Assembly: GCA_017999985.1 (NCBI GenBank)
Contig: JAGNKU010000004.1
Span: 305,459 to 369,458 of the forward strand
Source: Phycisphaerae bacterium
GTDB taxonomy: Bacteria; Planctomycetota; Phycisphaerae; UBA1845; Fen-1342
Length of the DNA: 64,000 bases
Direction: 5' to 3'
Each line of letters starts with the position of its first letter. The stretch's first letter is position 1. A program made the translations under genes and the position numbers. This document shows positions 15,392-24,193 of this stretch, in pieces. Below the pieces are notes generated by a model. That model saw nothing but the letters and a program-made list of their open reading frames with translations. It ran no database searches and was not told the DNA's origin.

Positions 15392-17895
15392 ACCGCCGGC
15401 TGATCATGGCCATTCCCATTACGTTTGTCGTGGGCTTGCTTGCACTTGCCACCCTGGCCGTCGCGGGCGACCAACCCACCAGTTCGGCTCCATCCAGCCA
15501 CGTGTCGGCCGTCCCGCCGCCGCAGGGCGTCTGTCCGCCGTTCAAGTTGCGCGATGAGCAGGGCGAGATCATCGATCCGCGGAACGGCGTCAACGCGTCC
15601 GTGCCGTACTCGCCCAAGCAGACCTGCGGTGCCGGCGGCTGCCATAACTACGACTTGATTACCGAGGGATTCCACTTCACGCAGGGCAAGGGCGAGAAGC
15701 TGCCGCCCGAGTACGCTGCCCGCTACGGTTGGGTCAAGTTCCCCGGCAACTATGGCGGTAACTGGTGCTCGCCGGCGCCGCTCTACCGCGAGCTGGCCGC
15801 CAAGCAGAACGGCAGCGCGCGGCTGATCGACATGACTTCGTTCGAGTTTGTGACGGCGACGTGTGGAAACTGCCATCCCGGCGGCGGTCCGCTGGAATTC
15901 GACCGCGATGGGCACCGCTACGACGAGCGGATGCGCGACCCGGCGGCGGGTCTGACGCCGGGCGGCGACAACGGGTTCGACGGGGACTATTTCAAGGCCC
16001 GCTGGTCGGAAACCGGCGTGATCGAGGCCGACTGCCTGCTTTGCCACGCGCCCGAATACGACTTCGGGAGCCGAAACGCTCAATTAGCTGGCCTGAACTT
16101 CCGCTGGGCCGCCACGGCGGGCGCCGGTCTTGCTACTGTGAATGGTAAGGTGGCTGCGAACGAATCGCCGGCCGTGGCCTATGACGCGGCTCGTTTCGAT
16201 GCGGAAGGCAACGTGATGCTCCACATCGTGCCGGAGCCGCGCACCGATACGTGCCTGAATTGCCACTTCAAGCCGGACTGGAAGAAACGCGGCGCGGGCT
16301 ACTCGACGCGCACGGACGTGCACATGGCGGCGGGGCTGCTCTGCGTGGACTGTCACGCGGCGGGAAGCCGGGCGGCCGATCCGCGCATCCGCGGGAAGGA
16401 AGTACACCAGTTCGGCAAAGGCGACGATCCATCGGGGTTTGTACGCAACGATCTGGACGACACCGTGCGGACCTGCGAAGCGTGTCACTTGGAGGGCTGG
16501 CGGAACGCCCCACGGGCAACGCACGAGTGGCTGCCGCCGATGCACCTGGAGAAACTCTCCTGCCAGGCCTGCCACATTCCGAACCGGGCGGTCAAGAGCG
16601 CCCTCGTGCAGGCCAGCGACGTGTACAACGCCGCGCCGCGGATCTCGCCACCGGGCAAGCACATCTGGACGTTCTACGACCAAGAGATGAAGTTCTGGAA
16701 CCACTACGGCGAGCTGGACCTCTTCAGCGCGCACGATAAGCCGACCGACGTCACACAGCCGACGCTCGTTCGCTACAAGGGCAAGATCTACCCGGCCAAC
16801 CGCGTGCATAGCACCTTCGTGGGCTACGAGGAGCCGGGCCAGCCGGGTCTGCACCAGCTCTTCATGAAGGACTTCTTCACGATGTGGAAGGAGCATCGGG
16901 CTGACCCGACCGCCAAGTATCCACAGCTTGCAAAGATCAAGGACGACAATGGCGATGGAGCCCCCGAGGTGAATCGGCCCGCTGAGCTCGACGCCTTGCT
17001 GGCGGCTACGAAGGACTACCTCACCGCCACCAAGTTCCCGCTCGACGGCAAGCGTCTTGTCTGGGTCAGCGACAGTCGGGCGTACTACTCAGCGACAGAG
17101 TACCGTGACCTGCCGCACGAAGAGTACGAGGCCACCGCCTACGCCTCCGTGTACAAGTTCTCGCACGACATTGCTCCCGCGCGGGCGGCGCTCGGCGCCG
17201 GTGGCTGCACCGACTGCCATTCCGCGCCGTCGCCCTTTTTCGATCGGCCCCTGCTGGCGCAGGCGTTTCAGGCAAGCGATGGGCAGCCGCGTTGGGTACC
17301 GAACCACGAAATCCTCGGCCTCGGGTCGGCGTGGATTCGGGCCGGCGCTTTCCGGGAGCAGTCGCTCAAGCCGCTGATGTACCTGTTGCTGGCGGTCCTG
17401 GCAGTTGTGTGGCTCGTCGCCGGATTGCGCGATGCGGCCGTTCGGAATGAGGCGCTTTCCGCCGGTCAGGCCCGGTTGGGTGCAGGGGCGCTGCTGATCG
17501 TCGCAGTACTTGGCGGTGTGCTGGCCGCACGCACGCCCGACTTGCTGAGCTACATGCTGGCGAGCCGTTTCACGCTCGATGCCAAACACTTCTGGGTCGC
17601 GGCCGCAATTCTGTTGGGGGCCATCGTCACGACGCTGCGACCGCGTCGCGGTCCCTCGCGCGTGCGGCCAGTACTCGCGTGGCTGCTGTGGATCACAGTC
17701 GTGCTAACGGGCCTGTGTGGCGGGCTGATGCTCCTGCAACTGAAGGCCTGGCCGGCGCTGACGCGGCTGGCATACACCGGATTCGATGCCGGGCTGACGT
17801 TGGTGCTCGCGCTGACCATCGTGCTACAGTTCATGCGTCTGGCGGGAGCGGCGACGCCGGGCGCGGGGCGCGTCGTCGCGGAGCAGCGTGCATGA
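15388..17895 (+). CDS. Octaheme c-type cytochrome fused to a C-terminal membrane domain
   Basis: The 835-residue product has an N-terminal signal anchor (about 5-26) and eight haem motifs: CGAGGCH (a CX4CH type) near residue 80, then CXXCH at about 159, 216, 289, 319, 363, 392 and 607. From about residue 660 there are five membrane helices. The periplasmic part is reminiscent of octaheme tetrathionate reductase-like multihaem proteins, but I cannot name a family with confidence. The membrane part could exchange electrons with quinone, yet has few His for haem b. It is coupled by ATGA overlaps to acr3 upstream and to a small Cys-rich protein downstream, so it is an integral part of this ars operon. 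A role in redox of arsenic or sulfur in the periplasm is inference. Confidence 0.85.
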   Translation: MNRRLIMAIPITFVVGLLALATLAVAGDQPTSSAPSSHVSAVPPPQGVCPPFKLRDEQGEIIDPRNGVNASVPYSPKQTCGAGGCHNYDLITEGFHFTQGKGEKLPPEYAARYGWVKFPGNYGGNWCSPAPLYRELAAKQNGSARLIDMTSFEFVTATCGNCHPGGGPLEFDRDGHRYDERMRDPAAGLTPGGDNGFDGDYFKARWSETGVIEADCLLCHAPEYDFGSRNAQLAGLNFRWAATAGAGLATVNGKVAANESPAVAYDAARFDAEGNVMLHIVPEPRTDTCLNCHFKPDWKKRGAGYSTRTDVHMAAGLLCVDCHAAGSRAADPRIRGKEVHQFGKGDDPSGFVRNDLDDTVRTCEACHLEGWRNAPRATHEWLPPMHLEKLSCQACHIPNRAVKSALVQASDVYNAAPRISPPGKHIWTFYDQEMKFWNHYGELDLFSAHDKPTDVTQPTLVRYKGKIYPANRVHSTFVGYEEPGQPGLHQLFMKDFFTMWKEHRADPTAKYPQLAKIKDDNGDGAPEVNRPAELDALLAATKDYLTATKFPLDGKRLVWVSDSRAYYSATEYRDLPHEEYEATAYASVYKFSHDIAPARAALGAGGCTDCHSAPSPFFDRPLLAQAFQASDGQPRWVPNHEILGLGSAWIRAGAFREQSLKPLMYLLLAVLAVVWLVAGLRDAAVRNEALSAGQARLGAGALLIVAVLGGVLAARTPDLLSYMLASRFTLDAKHFWVAAAILLGAIVTTLRPRRGPSRVRPVLAWLLWITVVLTGLCGGLMLLQLKAWPALTRLAYTGFDAGLTLVLALTIVLQFMRLAGAATPGAGRVVAEQRA

Positions 17896-18290
17896 CGGGC
17901 TATTTCGCCAAGCTGCGACTGGGAGCGATTGGACGGTTCCTGGCTGGCTGGGGCGCGGTGTTTGCGTTCGTCGCCGGCGGCGGCGCGTCCGTCTGCCCGT
18001 GCTGCGGATCGCAGGCTTGCCCGGTCGGCTTTGCCGGCGCAGGGGTTGTGGGCTTCCTGGTGACGGCTCTCCTGTACGTGCCCCGATGGGTGGCTGGCCG
18101 AATGGGACACCGGCGCGGTGCACCGAGCAGACCGGAAAACACGGCTGACCACGGCGGCAGTAGCGTTGCGGGGCCAATGGTCGCCGCTCACGATCACGAG
18201 CATGACACCGCGCACGCGCCATGTTCTGATTGCCGCGGCGCTGCTGATTCTGGCGGGTCGAGTCGGGTATTCGGAGCTGCGGGGGGATGA
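17892..18290 (+). CDS. Small Cys/His-rich membrane protein of the ars operon
   Basis: The 132-residue product has two hydrophobic segments (about 9-30 and 46-64) separated by CPCCGSQACPVGFAG, and a tail with HDHEHDTAH and CSDC. The first Cys cluster lies at a membrane edge and resembles a metal-binding or redox site; the His-rich tail could bind metal. I recognise no family. Its ATG overlaps the stop of the cytochrome gene (ATGA at 17892-17895). Its last 89 bases overlap the start of the porin gene, which is unusual, so the true end may be debated; the membrane and Cys part lies before the overlap. Confidence 0.65.
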   Translation: MTGYFAKLRLGAIGRFLAGWGAVFAFVAGGGASVCPCCGSQACPVGFAGAGVVGFLVTALLYVPRWVAGRMGHRRGAPSRPENTADHGGSSVAGPMVAAHDHEHDTAHAPCSDCRGAADSGGSSRVFGAAGG

Positions 18291-19695
18291 CCCCGCGCAG
18301 CCGCGTATCGCCCAGCTCGAAGAGCGCTTGAGAATCCAGCAGGCGCGCAGCGCTGCGCTCGAAGCCAAGCTGGAAGAAACCCGGCGGCAGGATCTGGCGG
18401 CGGCTCGCGCCGACGCTCTGCGGGCGCAGGTGCGTGAGGTCTTGGCTGAGCAGGAGTTCCGGGAGGCGCTCTGTCCGTCAACCACGGCCGCCGGCTACGA
18501 CCGCGGGTTCGTCATGCGCAGCACCGACGAGAAGTTCCTGTTGCGCATCAATGGGCGCATTCAGACCCGCTGGACCTACTACCAGACACGCCGCGAGAAC
18601 CGCTACCTGTCGCCGGGTTTTCGCCGACACGACCGTGCCGGCCTCGACCTTCAGCGCATCCGGCTGACCTTCTCGGGCCACGCGTACAGCCCGGATTTGA
18701 CGTATCGCATCGATCTGCGTATGGACGCGCCCGGCGGATACGACGCCGGGATTCAGACTGCCTGGGTCAACTACCGCGTCGCCGAAGAGTTCCAGATCAA
18801 GCTGGGCGTCTTCAAGATGCCAACCGTGCGGGCCCAGATGATCGAGGACGGCAACCTCCAGTTCGTCGACCGCGCGGTCCAGGACGCGGTTTTCCAGTTC
18901 GACCGCGGCCTCGGTGTGCGCCTCTGGGGTAGCCTGTTCAGGAAACGTGTCGATTACTACCTCGACGTCGTCAACTCGTTCAACAGCTTTACCACCGCGA
19001 CGATCACACCCGATCCGGCGGAGATGGACAATAATCCTGGCATCGTCTTCCATGCACTCTGGCACGCACTCAGCGAGCAGCCCGGCAAGGACTTTGCCTG
19101 GCAGGCGGATCACGAAATCCATCAATACCCGGCGCTGGACCTGGGCTTCCAGTACGCGTTCAACGACGACGCCGGCGACCAGCGCACGACCCGCATCCCG
19201 CTGCCGCGCCCTGACCCCCACGGTCCCGGCGGGTTTGATCTGACGAGCACGAACGGCCTTCAGATTCACCAGTTCGGCTGGGATGCGATGTTCAAGTATC
19301 GCGGCCTGTCAGCCTCCGGCGAGTACGTGCTCCGCCTGGTTGACCCGCGCGGCCAACGCCCCCTCGCCCCCTGGACTCAGCTCACCGGCCAGCGCGACAC
19401 CGCCGCCCAGCATGGCGCGTACGTCCAATGCGGCTACATGCTGCCGATCCCCGGTCTGGAGCGGAAGCTGGAAATCGTTGGGCGCGTCGGTGGCATCGCG
19501 GCGGTCGCCAACGGGCATGAAGGCACATGGGAGTACGCCGGGGGCGTCAACTGGTACTTCCGCGGCGACGACGTGAAGCTTCAGGCCGACGTGACGAAGG
19601 TGAGCGAAGTGCCGATCACCAGTTCGCCGCACAGCCTGGCCAACGTGAACGACGACGCCCTGATCTTCCGCGTGCAGTTTCAGCTCGCGTTCTGA
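18202..19695 (+). CDS. Phosphate-selective porin O/P-like outer-membrane channel
   Basis: The 497-residue product begins with a signal peptide (RHVLIAAALLILAG), followed by a short coiled coil (about 33-85, heptads in QLEERLRIQQARSAALEAKL), as in OprP/OprO-type porins. A beta-barrel of alternating residues follows, including LLRINGRIQTRWTYYQ, LTFSGHAYSPDLTYRIDLRM and a C-terminal aromatic strand ending LIFRVQFQLAF, the outer-membrane insertion signal. Such porins favour phosphate-like anions; in an ars operon arsenate or arsenic oxyanions are the obvious candidate, which is inference. The ATG at 18202 lies inside the preceding small gene. A terminator follows at 19705, ending the operon. Confidence 0.8.
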   Translation: MTPRTRHVLIAAALLILAGRVGYSELRGDDPAQPRIAQLEERLRIQQARSAALEAKLEETRRQDLAAARADALRAQVREVLAEQEFREALCPSTTAAGYDRGFVMRSTDEKFLLRINGRIQTRWTYYQTRRENRYLSPGFRRHDRAGLDLQRIRLTFSGHAYSPDLTYRIDLRMDAPGGYDAGIQTAWVNYRVAEEFQIKLGVFKMPTVRAQMIEDGNLQFVDRAVQDAVFQFDRGLGVRLWGSLFRKRVDYYLDVVNSFNSFTTATITPDPAEMDNNPGIVFHALWHALSEQPGKDFAWQADHEIHQYPALDLGFQYAFNDDAGDQRTTRIPLPRPDPHGPGGFDLTSTNGLQIHQFGWDAMFKYRGLSASGEYVLRLVDPRGQRPLAPWTQLTGQRDTAAQHGAYVQCGYMLPIPGLERKLEIVGRVGGIAAVANGHEGTWEYAGGVNWYFRGDDVKLQADVTKVSEVPITSSPHSLANVNDDALIFRVQFQLAF

Positions 19696-19704
19696 ACCCG
19701 CGCG

Positions 19705-19740
19705 GGCGGCCCGCCCCGCCACGTGCGGGGCCGCCTCTTT
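19705..19740 (+). terminator. Rho-independent terminator after the ars operon
   Basis: GGCGGCCC pairs with GGGCCGCC around an inner CCCCGC-CACGT-GCGGGG hairpin, and the stem is followed directly by TCTTT. It closes the operon that started near 12600. Confidence 0.65.
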
Positions 19741-19928
19741 CCAGTTATTGGCCAGCGACGACCCCGGGCTCCAGGGGGCCATCGGGTCGCGCAGCTACAA
19801 CTCCCAATGTGGCAAATGTTTACGCTCACCTCTTTCACCGGTCCGCACGTCTTGAGGGGCCTTGTGAGGCATACGTTGCGGCCGGATTCCGCTTGATTTT
19901 CTGCCGCGGTTCAGTGAATATATCCGTC

Positions 19929-19946
19929 TATCCGAATATACGGGTA
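19929..19946. promoter_or_regulatory. Candidate operator of the second ArsR
   Basis: TATCCG-AATATA-CGGGTA is an 18-base imperfect palindrome in an AT-rich patch 18 bases before the GTG of the second arsR; an extra TATCCG half-site lies at 19921-19926. A TTGATT at 19893 may be a -35 element. It differs from the dyad at 12596, so the two regulators probably recognise different sites. Confidence 0.45.
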
Positions 19947-19963
19947 TCTTCGGAGGTCGCTCC

Positions 19964-20365
19964 GTGCGGAACAGCGCCGAACTCTTCAAAGCCCTCGCCG
20001 ACGAGACCCGCCTGCGCATTCTGAACCTGCTCGTGCGCGGCGAGTTGTGCGTCTGCGACATCATGGCCGTGCTCGACGTCGGCCAGTCGAAGGCATCCCG
20101 GCATCTGGCTTATCTGCGCAACGTTGGGCTGGTCGATGATCGTCGCAACGGCGTCTGGATGTACTACACCCTGGCGATGCCCGAGGGCGTGACACACAAG
20201 CGCATCCTTGAATGGCTCGCTGAGGCCGCGACCGAATTGCCGCAGGCGGCCGCGGACCTGAAAGCCCTCCAGAAGCTGCAGCGGGCCGCGCAACGTTGCG
20301 GCAGCAGGTGCGCTCCCTGCAATGGCGACCGCAAGGCGCTGCTCGCGCATGTCGAGAGGCGGTGA
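19964..20365 (+). CDS. arsR: Second ArsR-family metalloregulator
   Basis: The 133-residue winged-helix protein has KALADETRLRILNLLVRGEL, then CVCDIMAVLDVGQSKASRHL and the wing GVWMYYTL. The box ELCVCD is the classical As(III)/Sb(III) site. The C-terminus adds CGSRCAPC, a second Cys group found in some ArsR proteins that bind arsenic near the C-terminus. It starts with GTG at 19964, fixed by GGAGG at 19952-19956. It opens a second unit with the thioredoxin-like protein and the ABC transporter. Confidence 0.88.
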   Translation: MRNSAELFKALADETRLRILNLLVRGELCVCDIMAVLDVGQSKASRHLAYLRNVGLVDDRRNGVWMYYTLAMPEGVTHKRILEWLAEAATELPQAAADLKALQKLQRAAQRCGSRCAPCNGDRKALLAHVERR

Positions 20366-20488
20366 AAGGTGCCCTGCAGCGTGCATGAAACTACGGGCAC
20401 ATTCCGGTGAACCGCCTCGATATATATGCCGACTAACCACGGCCGTTGACCGGCGGAGTGAAAGAAGCCCCAAGGCAGGAGAACATGA

Positions 20489-21379
20489 ATGTTGAGGAAC
20501 CGAATCACAGGCACGTTGTTTCTGGCGCTGGCGATGACGACCACGGCGTTTGCACAGGAGCAGGCCGGCTCCGGTATCGTGGCGCCAACGCCGGCGGCGG
20601 CCCCCGTCCGAGCCGCTGCGCCAATCAGCCCGGCGGCCACGGCCATCCATGAAGCCGCCCAGGCGAACAAGTTCATTTTCATCTTCTTCTACCGGGCCGA
20701 GGACGAAGCCACGCTGGCGGCGCGGACGACATTCGACGCCGCGATGGAGAAGCTCGCTGAGCGGGCCAACGCGGCCGCGGTGAACATCGCCGATCCGCAG
20801 GAGCGCGCCCTCGTGGCGAAGTACCAGCTCACGCGCTCGCCCATGCCGCTCGTGCTGGCGATGGCGCCCACAGGTGCTGTCACGCGGAGCTTCCCCGTGC
20901 GGTTTACGGAGGAGCAGTTAAAGACCGCGTTCGTCAGCCCCGGCATGCAGAAGTGCCTCAAAGCGCTCCAGGACCGCAAGATGGCCTTCCTGTGCGTGCA
21001 GAACGGCACCACGCAGCACAACGCAGAGGCCCTGCAGGGCGTGCGGGACTTTGCGGCCGATCCTCAGTATGCCAAGACCACGGAGATCATCACCATCGAC
21101 CCCACCGACACCGCCGAAGAGAGCCTCCTGAAGCAATTCAAGGTGGACCCGAAGACCGAAGAGGCGGTCACGGTGTTCCTGGCACCGCCGGGCGCGACCG
21201 TCGCCACGTACACGGGTGAAACGAAGAAGGACGTGCTTATGGCCGCGGCGAAGACGGCAGCAAAGGGCTGCGACCCAAAGAGCGGTTGCTGCACACCCAA
21301 GAAGCCGGCCAATGCGCCAGCGCAGCCACAGGGCCAGCCTCAGCCGCCGCAGCGGGGCACTTCCGAGAAGAAGCCGTAA
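20489..21379 (+). CDS. Exported thioredoxin-fold-like protein with C-terminal Cys cluster
   Basis: The 296-residue product has a signal peptide (about 1-22), an Ala/Pro-rich linker, then two thioredoxin-like segments: NKFIFIFFYRAEDEATLAAR with LVAKYQLTRSPMPLVLAMAP (the cis-Pro region), and a second from about 150. The usual CXXC at the first helix is absent (RAED there), so classical disulfide chemistry is not expected. The tail GCDPKSGCCTPKKP holds three Cys before a Pro/Gln-rich end and could bind arsenic or metal. It lies between arsR and the permease gene (16-base gap to the permease) and is preceded by an AGGAG. Confidence 0.65.
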   Translation: MLRNRITGTLFLALAMTTTAFAQEQAGSGIVAPTPAAAPVRAAAPISPAATAIHEAAQANKFIFIFFYRAEDEATLAARTTFDAAMEKLAERANAAAVNIADPQERALVAKYQLTRSPMPLVLAMAPTGAVTRSFPVRFTEEQLKTAFVSPGMQKCLKALQDRKMAFLCVQNGTTQHNAEALQGVRDFAADPQYAKTTEIITIDPTDTAEESLLKQFKVDPKTEEAVTVFLAPPGATVATYTGETKKDVLMAAAKTAAKGCDPKSGCCTPKKPANAPAQPQGQPQPPQRGTSEKKP

Positions 21380-21394
21380 CCGAGGTCATCCCCC

Positions 21395-22618
21395 ATGCAT
21401 CTGCGCAAGCTCGTCTGGCGCGAAATGTTCGAGCGCAAGAACCAACTCGCCACCAGCTTCCTGGCGATCCTACTCGGCATCGCGGTCGTCGTCTCGATCA
21501 AGAACATCACCTTCTACTCAGAGAAGGCGGTCGCCGCGCAGCTCGATGCACTCGGCGCGAACGTGCTCGTCCTGCCCAAGTCGGTGTCGCTGCAGGACTA
21601 CTACAGCGCCGACATGCAGAATGACGAGTTCCCCGAAGAATACGTGCAGCGCCTGGCGATGTCAGACTTGCAGGGGCTCGACAACCTGTCGCCCAAGCTG
21701 TCCGTGCCGGTCAAGCTGAAGGGCCGCGGGTTTACGCTCACCGGGATACTGCCGAAGAGCGAGTTCCAGGCCAAGGCGATGTGGGCCGGGGCGGGCATCT
21801 TCGCGCGACCCGCCGAGGGCTGCGGGACCGTCGCAGATGTTCCCGGCGCGTTCCGGCCCGCGGCCAAGGAGACGTTGGTCCGCCAGCGCGTGATCGACGA
21901 TTTGAGCGACACCGAAGTGCTCATCGGCGCCGACGTCGCGGCGATTCTCGGGATGAGGGAAGGCGACAGTCTGGACGTGCTTGGTCGCACCTTCAGCGTC
22001 ACGGCAGTCCTGCCAGAGACCGGCACGGTGGATGACTCGCGCATCTTCGCGCACCTGCACGCCGTCCAGGAAATGGCCGGCAAGGGCCCGGTCATCAACG
22101 CGATCGAGATCGTCGGCTGCTGCAAGGAGATCTCCGCCGGGCTCGTGCAGAAGATCAACAAGCTCCTGCCCGACGCGAAGGTCGTCACCGTCACGCAGGT
22201 GGTGGACACGCAGGTCAAGACGAACGGCATGATGGCCCGTCTGTCGATGATCTTCCTGGGCATCATCGTGCTCGTCGGCGGCGCGAGCATCGCGAACTAC
22301 ATGTACGCGAACGTGTATGAACGCCGGCGCGAGATCGGCACGCTGATGGCACTCGGGGCCGGTTCGTCCGTGATCCTCAAGATGTTTCTGCTGAAAGCGC
22401 TGCTGCTCGGCCTCGCCGGCGGCGTCTGTGGCTACCTGCTCGGCACCGTCCTGGCCGTGGCGCTCGGGCCACGCCTGGCGGGCATTCCAGTGCTCCCGAT
22501 GCCCGTGCTTGTCGTGTGGGCGATCGGCATCTCGGTCGTGATCGCCCTAGCAGCCAGCTACTTCCCTGCGCGGCGGGCCGCGCGCCTCGATCCCTGTGCA
22601 ACGCTTCAGGAGGTGTGA
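21395..22618 (+). CDS. FtsX/MacB-type ABC transporter permease
   Basis: The 407-residue product has the four-helix MacB/LolC/FtsX topology: a first helix at about 18-38, a large extracytoplasmic domain (about 45-275), then three helices at about 283-303, 325-355 and 370-392, ending with FPARRAARLDPCATLQEV, the typical C-terminal motif. The YERRREIGTLMALGAG coupling segment is present. It forms a transporter with the next gene (6-base gap). Such transporters usually move lipoproteins, peptides or drugs by mechanotransmission; the pairing with arsR and a thioredoxin-like protein suggests a stress or thiol-linked export, which is inference. A CC pair (VGCCKEI) lies in the outer domain. Confidence 0.85.
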   Translation: MHLRKLVWREMFERKNQLATSFLAILLGIAVVVSIKNITFYSEKAVAAQLDALGANVLVLPKSVSLQDYYSADMQNDEFPEEYVQRLAMSDLQGLDNLSPKLSVPVKLKGRGFTLTGILPKSEFQAKAMWAGAGIFARPAEGCGTVADVPGAFRPAAKETLVRQRVIDDLSDTEVLIGADVAAILGMREGDSLDVLGRTFSVTAVLPETGTVDDSRIFAHLHAVQEMAGKGPVINAIEIVGCCKEISAGLVQKINKLLPDAKVVTVTQVVDTQVKTNGMMARLSMIFLGIIVLVGGASIANYMYANVYERRREIGTLMALGAGSSVILKMFLLKALLLGLAGGVCGYLLGTVLAVALGPRLAGIPVLPMPVLVVWAIGISVVIALAASYFPARRAARLDPCATLQEV

Positions 22619-22624
22619 AACGGC

Positions 22625-23368
22625 ATGCGATTGGAATCCGTCAGCAAGAGCTATCTGCATCGAGGCCGGACAGTCGCAGCCCTGGATAACGCGTCCCTGG
22701 AGATTGCCGCGGGCGATTTCGTGGCGGTGGTCGGCCCGAGTGGCAGCGGCAAAAGCACTTTGTTGCTTGTACTCGGCGGAATGCTCTCCCCATCCACCGG
22801 CAAGGTTTTCCTCAACGGGCACTCACTCTACGAGCTGTCGCCCAACCAACGAGCTGAGCTGCGTCGGCAGAAGATTGGGTTCGTATTCCAGACGTTCAAC
22901 CTGGTTCCGTATCTGACGGCGCTGGAAAACGTGCAAATCCCGTTGTATCTGGCTGGCGTCGACGGGCCGGTCCAGAAACAGCGCGCCTCGGCGCTGCTGG
23001 AGCGCGTCGGGCTAGGCGATCGGCTGGACCACAAGCCGCCGGAATTGAGCATTGGCCAGCAGCAGCGCGTCGCGCTGGCCCGCGTCATGGCGAATGATCC
23101 CGAGATCATTCTGGCCGATGAACCAACGGGAAACCTCGATCCAGAGACTGGCCAACAGATTCTCGACTTGCTCGAAGATATCAACCGCGAAGGCCGCACG
23201 ATCGTCATGGTGACGCACGATCCCCGTGCTGCGGCCCGCGCCAAGCGCACGCTCCGCCTACAGGAGGGGCGGATCACCTCCAATGGGCAATTGCCCACGG
23301 CGATCGGCGGTAGAGCGGAACCCGCCGGCCGGCCAGCCAGCCCCATCATCGGCCCAGATGCGCGCTGA
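22625..23368 (+). CDS. MacB/LolD-type ABC transporter ATP-binding protein
   Basis: The 247-residue ATPase has Walker [10 protein letters not shown], a Q-loop in [20 protein letters not shown], signature [14 protein letters not shown] (LSIGQ instead of LSGGQ), Walker [13 protein letters not shown] and switch His in MVTHDPRA. It energises the permease encoded just before. The last 23 bases overlap convergently with the 3' end of the amidase gene on the other strand. Confidence 0.92.
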   Translation: MRLESVSKSYLHRGRTVAALDNASLEIAAGDFVAVVGPSGSGKSTLLLVLGGMLSPSTGKVFLNGHSLYELSPNQRAELRRQKIGFVFQTFNLVPYLTALENVQIPLYLAGVDGPVQKQRASALLERVGLGDRLDHKPPELSIGQQQRVALARVMANDPEIILADEPTGNLDPETGQQILDLLEDINREGRTIVMVTHDPRAAARAKRTLRLQEGRITSNGQLPTAIGGRAEPAGRPASPIIGPDAR

Positions 23369-24119
23369 TCCCCTCCGCAATCGCTTCCGCGATCCGCGTG
23401 CGGTATGACGGCGTACTGAGATGCTGCGCCTCCGTCCGATTGCTCACAAAACCGCATTCGATCAACAGCGCCGGTCGCGAGTGTCCAACCAGCACGCGAT
23501 ACCCCGCCGTCTGCACGCCGCGCAACTCGAACCCCGCCCGCTTGAGTGCCGCCGCCACGTGCTGGGCCGCCTGACGACTCGCCGCCGTCGCATTGCGGCT
23601 CACGTAGATCGTGATGCCCGAGGCGCTCAGCCGCTTGGCCGAGTCCGCGTGGATCGACACGAACAGGTCCGCCCGCGCGCGCTCCGCCATCGCCGCCCGG
23701 CTGTCCAGCTCGATGAAGCGATCCGAGCTGCGCGTCATCACCACGTTCGCGCCCCGCTCACCCAGCAGCCCGGCAACCTGCTGGGCAATGTCCAGCACGA
23801 TCACCTTCTCCGGCACGGACCCGCGTCCCAGCGCGCCGGGGTCCTTGCCGCCGTGGCCGGCGTCGACCACCACCGTCGTGCCACGCAGGCCCTGGTCACT
23901 CGGCACCACCGGCGGCGCGGGGGCCGGGTGCTCCGGGGGCGGAATCGCCGGCACCTGACGCGGAGGCCGGGTGCTGAGGACCGGCTGCGGGGGCGGTCCC
24001 AGTTGCGGCCCGGGCGCGGCACAACCCCACAACGTGGCCCCCAGCAAGGTCGTAACCAGGATTGCTCGCCACATGCTTCGCGCGCTCGCCATCGGACGTC
24101 GGCTCATGTCGCGGGACAA
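23346..24119 (-). CDS. N-acetylmuramoyl-L-alanine amidase, lipoprotein
   Basis: The 257-residue product is an Amidase_3 (AmiC/CwlM type) zinc enzyme that cuts the stem peptide from peptidoglycan. [17 protein letters not shown] holds the first zinc His, the conserved Glu lies in [21 protein letters not shown] holds the second His, and [17 protein letters not shown] the catalytic Glu. It begins with a lipoprotein signal (lipobox LWGC) and a Pro-rich linker (about 40-75). Several Met near the start are possible; none has a strong ribosome-binding site. It overlaps the ABC ATPase gene tail-to-tail, marking the edge of the arsenic island. Confidence 0.9.
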   Translation of the reverse strand: MSRDMSRRPMASARSMWRAILVTTLLGATLWGCAAPGPQLGPPPQPVLSTRPPRQVPAIPPPEHPAPAPPVVPSDQGLRGTTVVVDAGHGGKDPGALGRGSVPEKVIVLDIAQQVAGLLGERGANVVMTRSSDRFIELDSRAAMAERARADLFVSIHADSAKRLSASGITIYVSRNATAASRQAAQHVAAALKRAGFELRGVQTAGYRVLVGHSRPALLIECGFVSNRTEAQHLSTPSYRTRIAEAIAEGISAHLGR

Positions 24120-24193
24120 GATACCCGAACCGCGCGTGTATCGGCGACTGGCCGGCGGAAAAAAGTCCGCGCCCCATCGCCGCCCGACGCCGC

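Noticed and set aside
19790..19860. Possible integrase C-terminal scrap (NVANVYAHLF in a plus frame)
   Set aside because: Resembles the end of tyrosine recombinases (xxxYAHLF) but only ten residues match and no Arg-His-Arg context is present; chance is likely.
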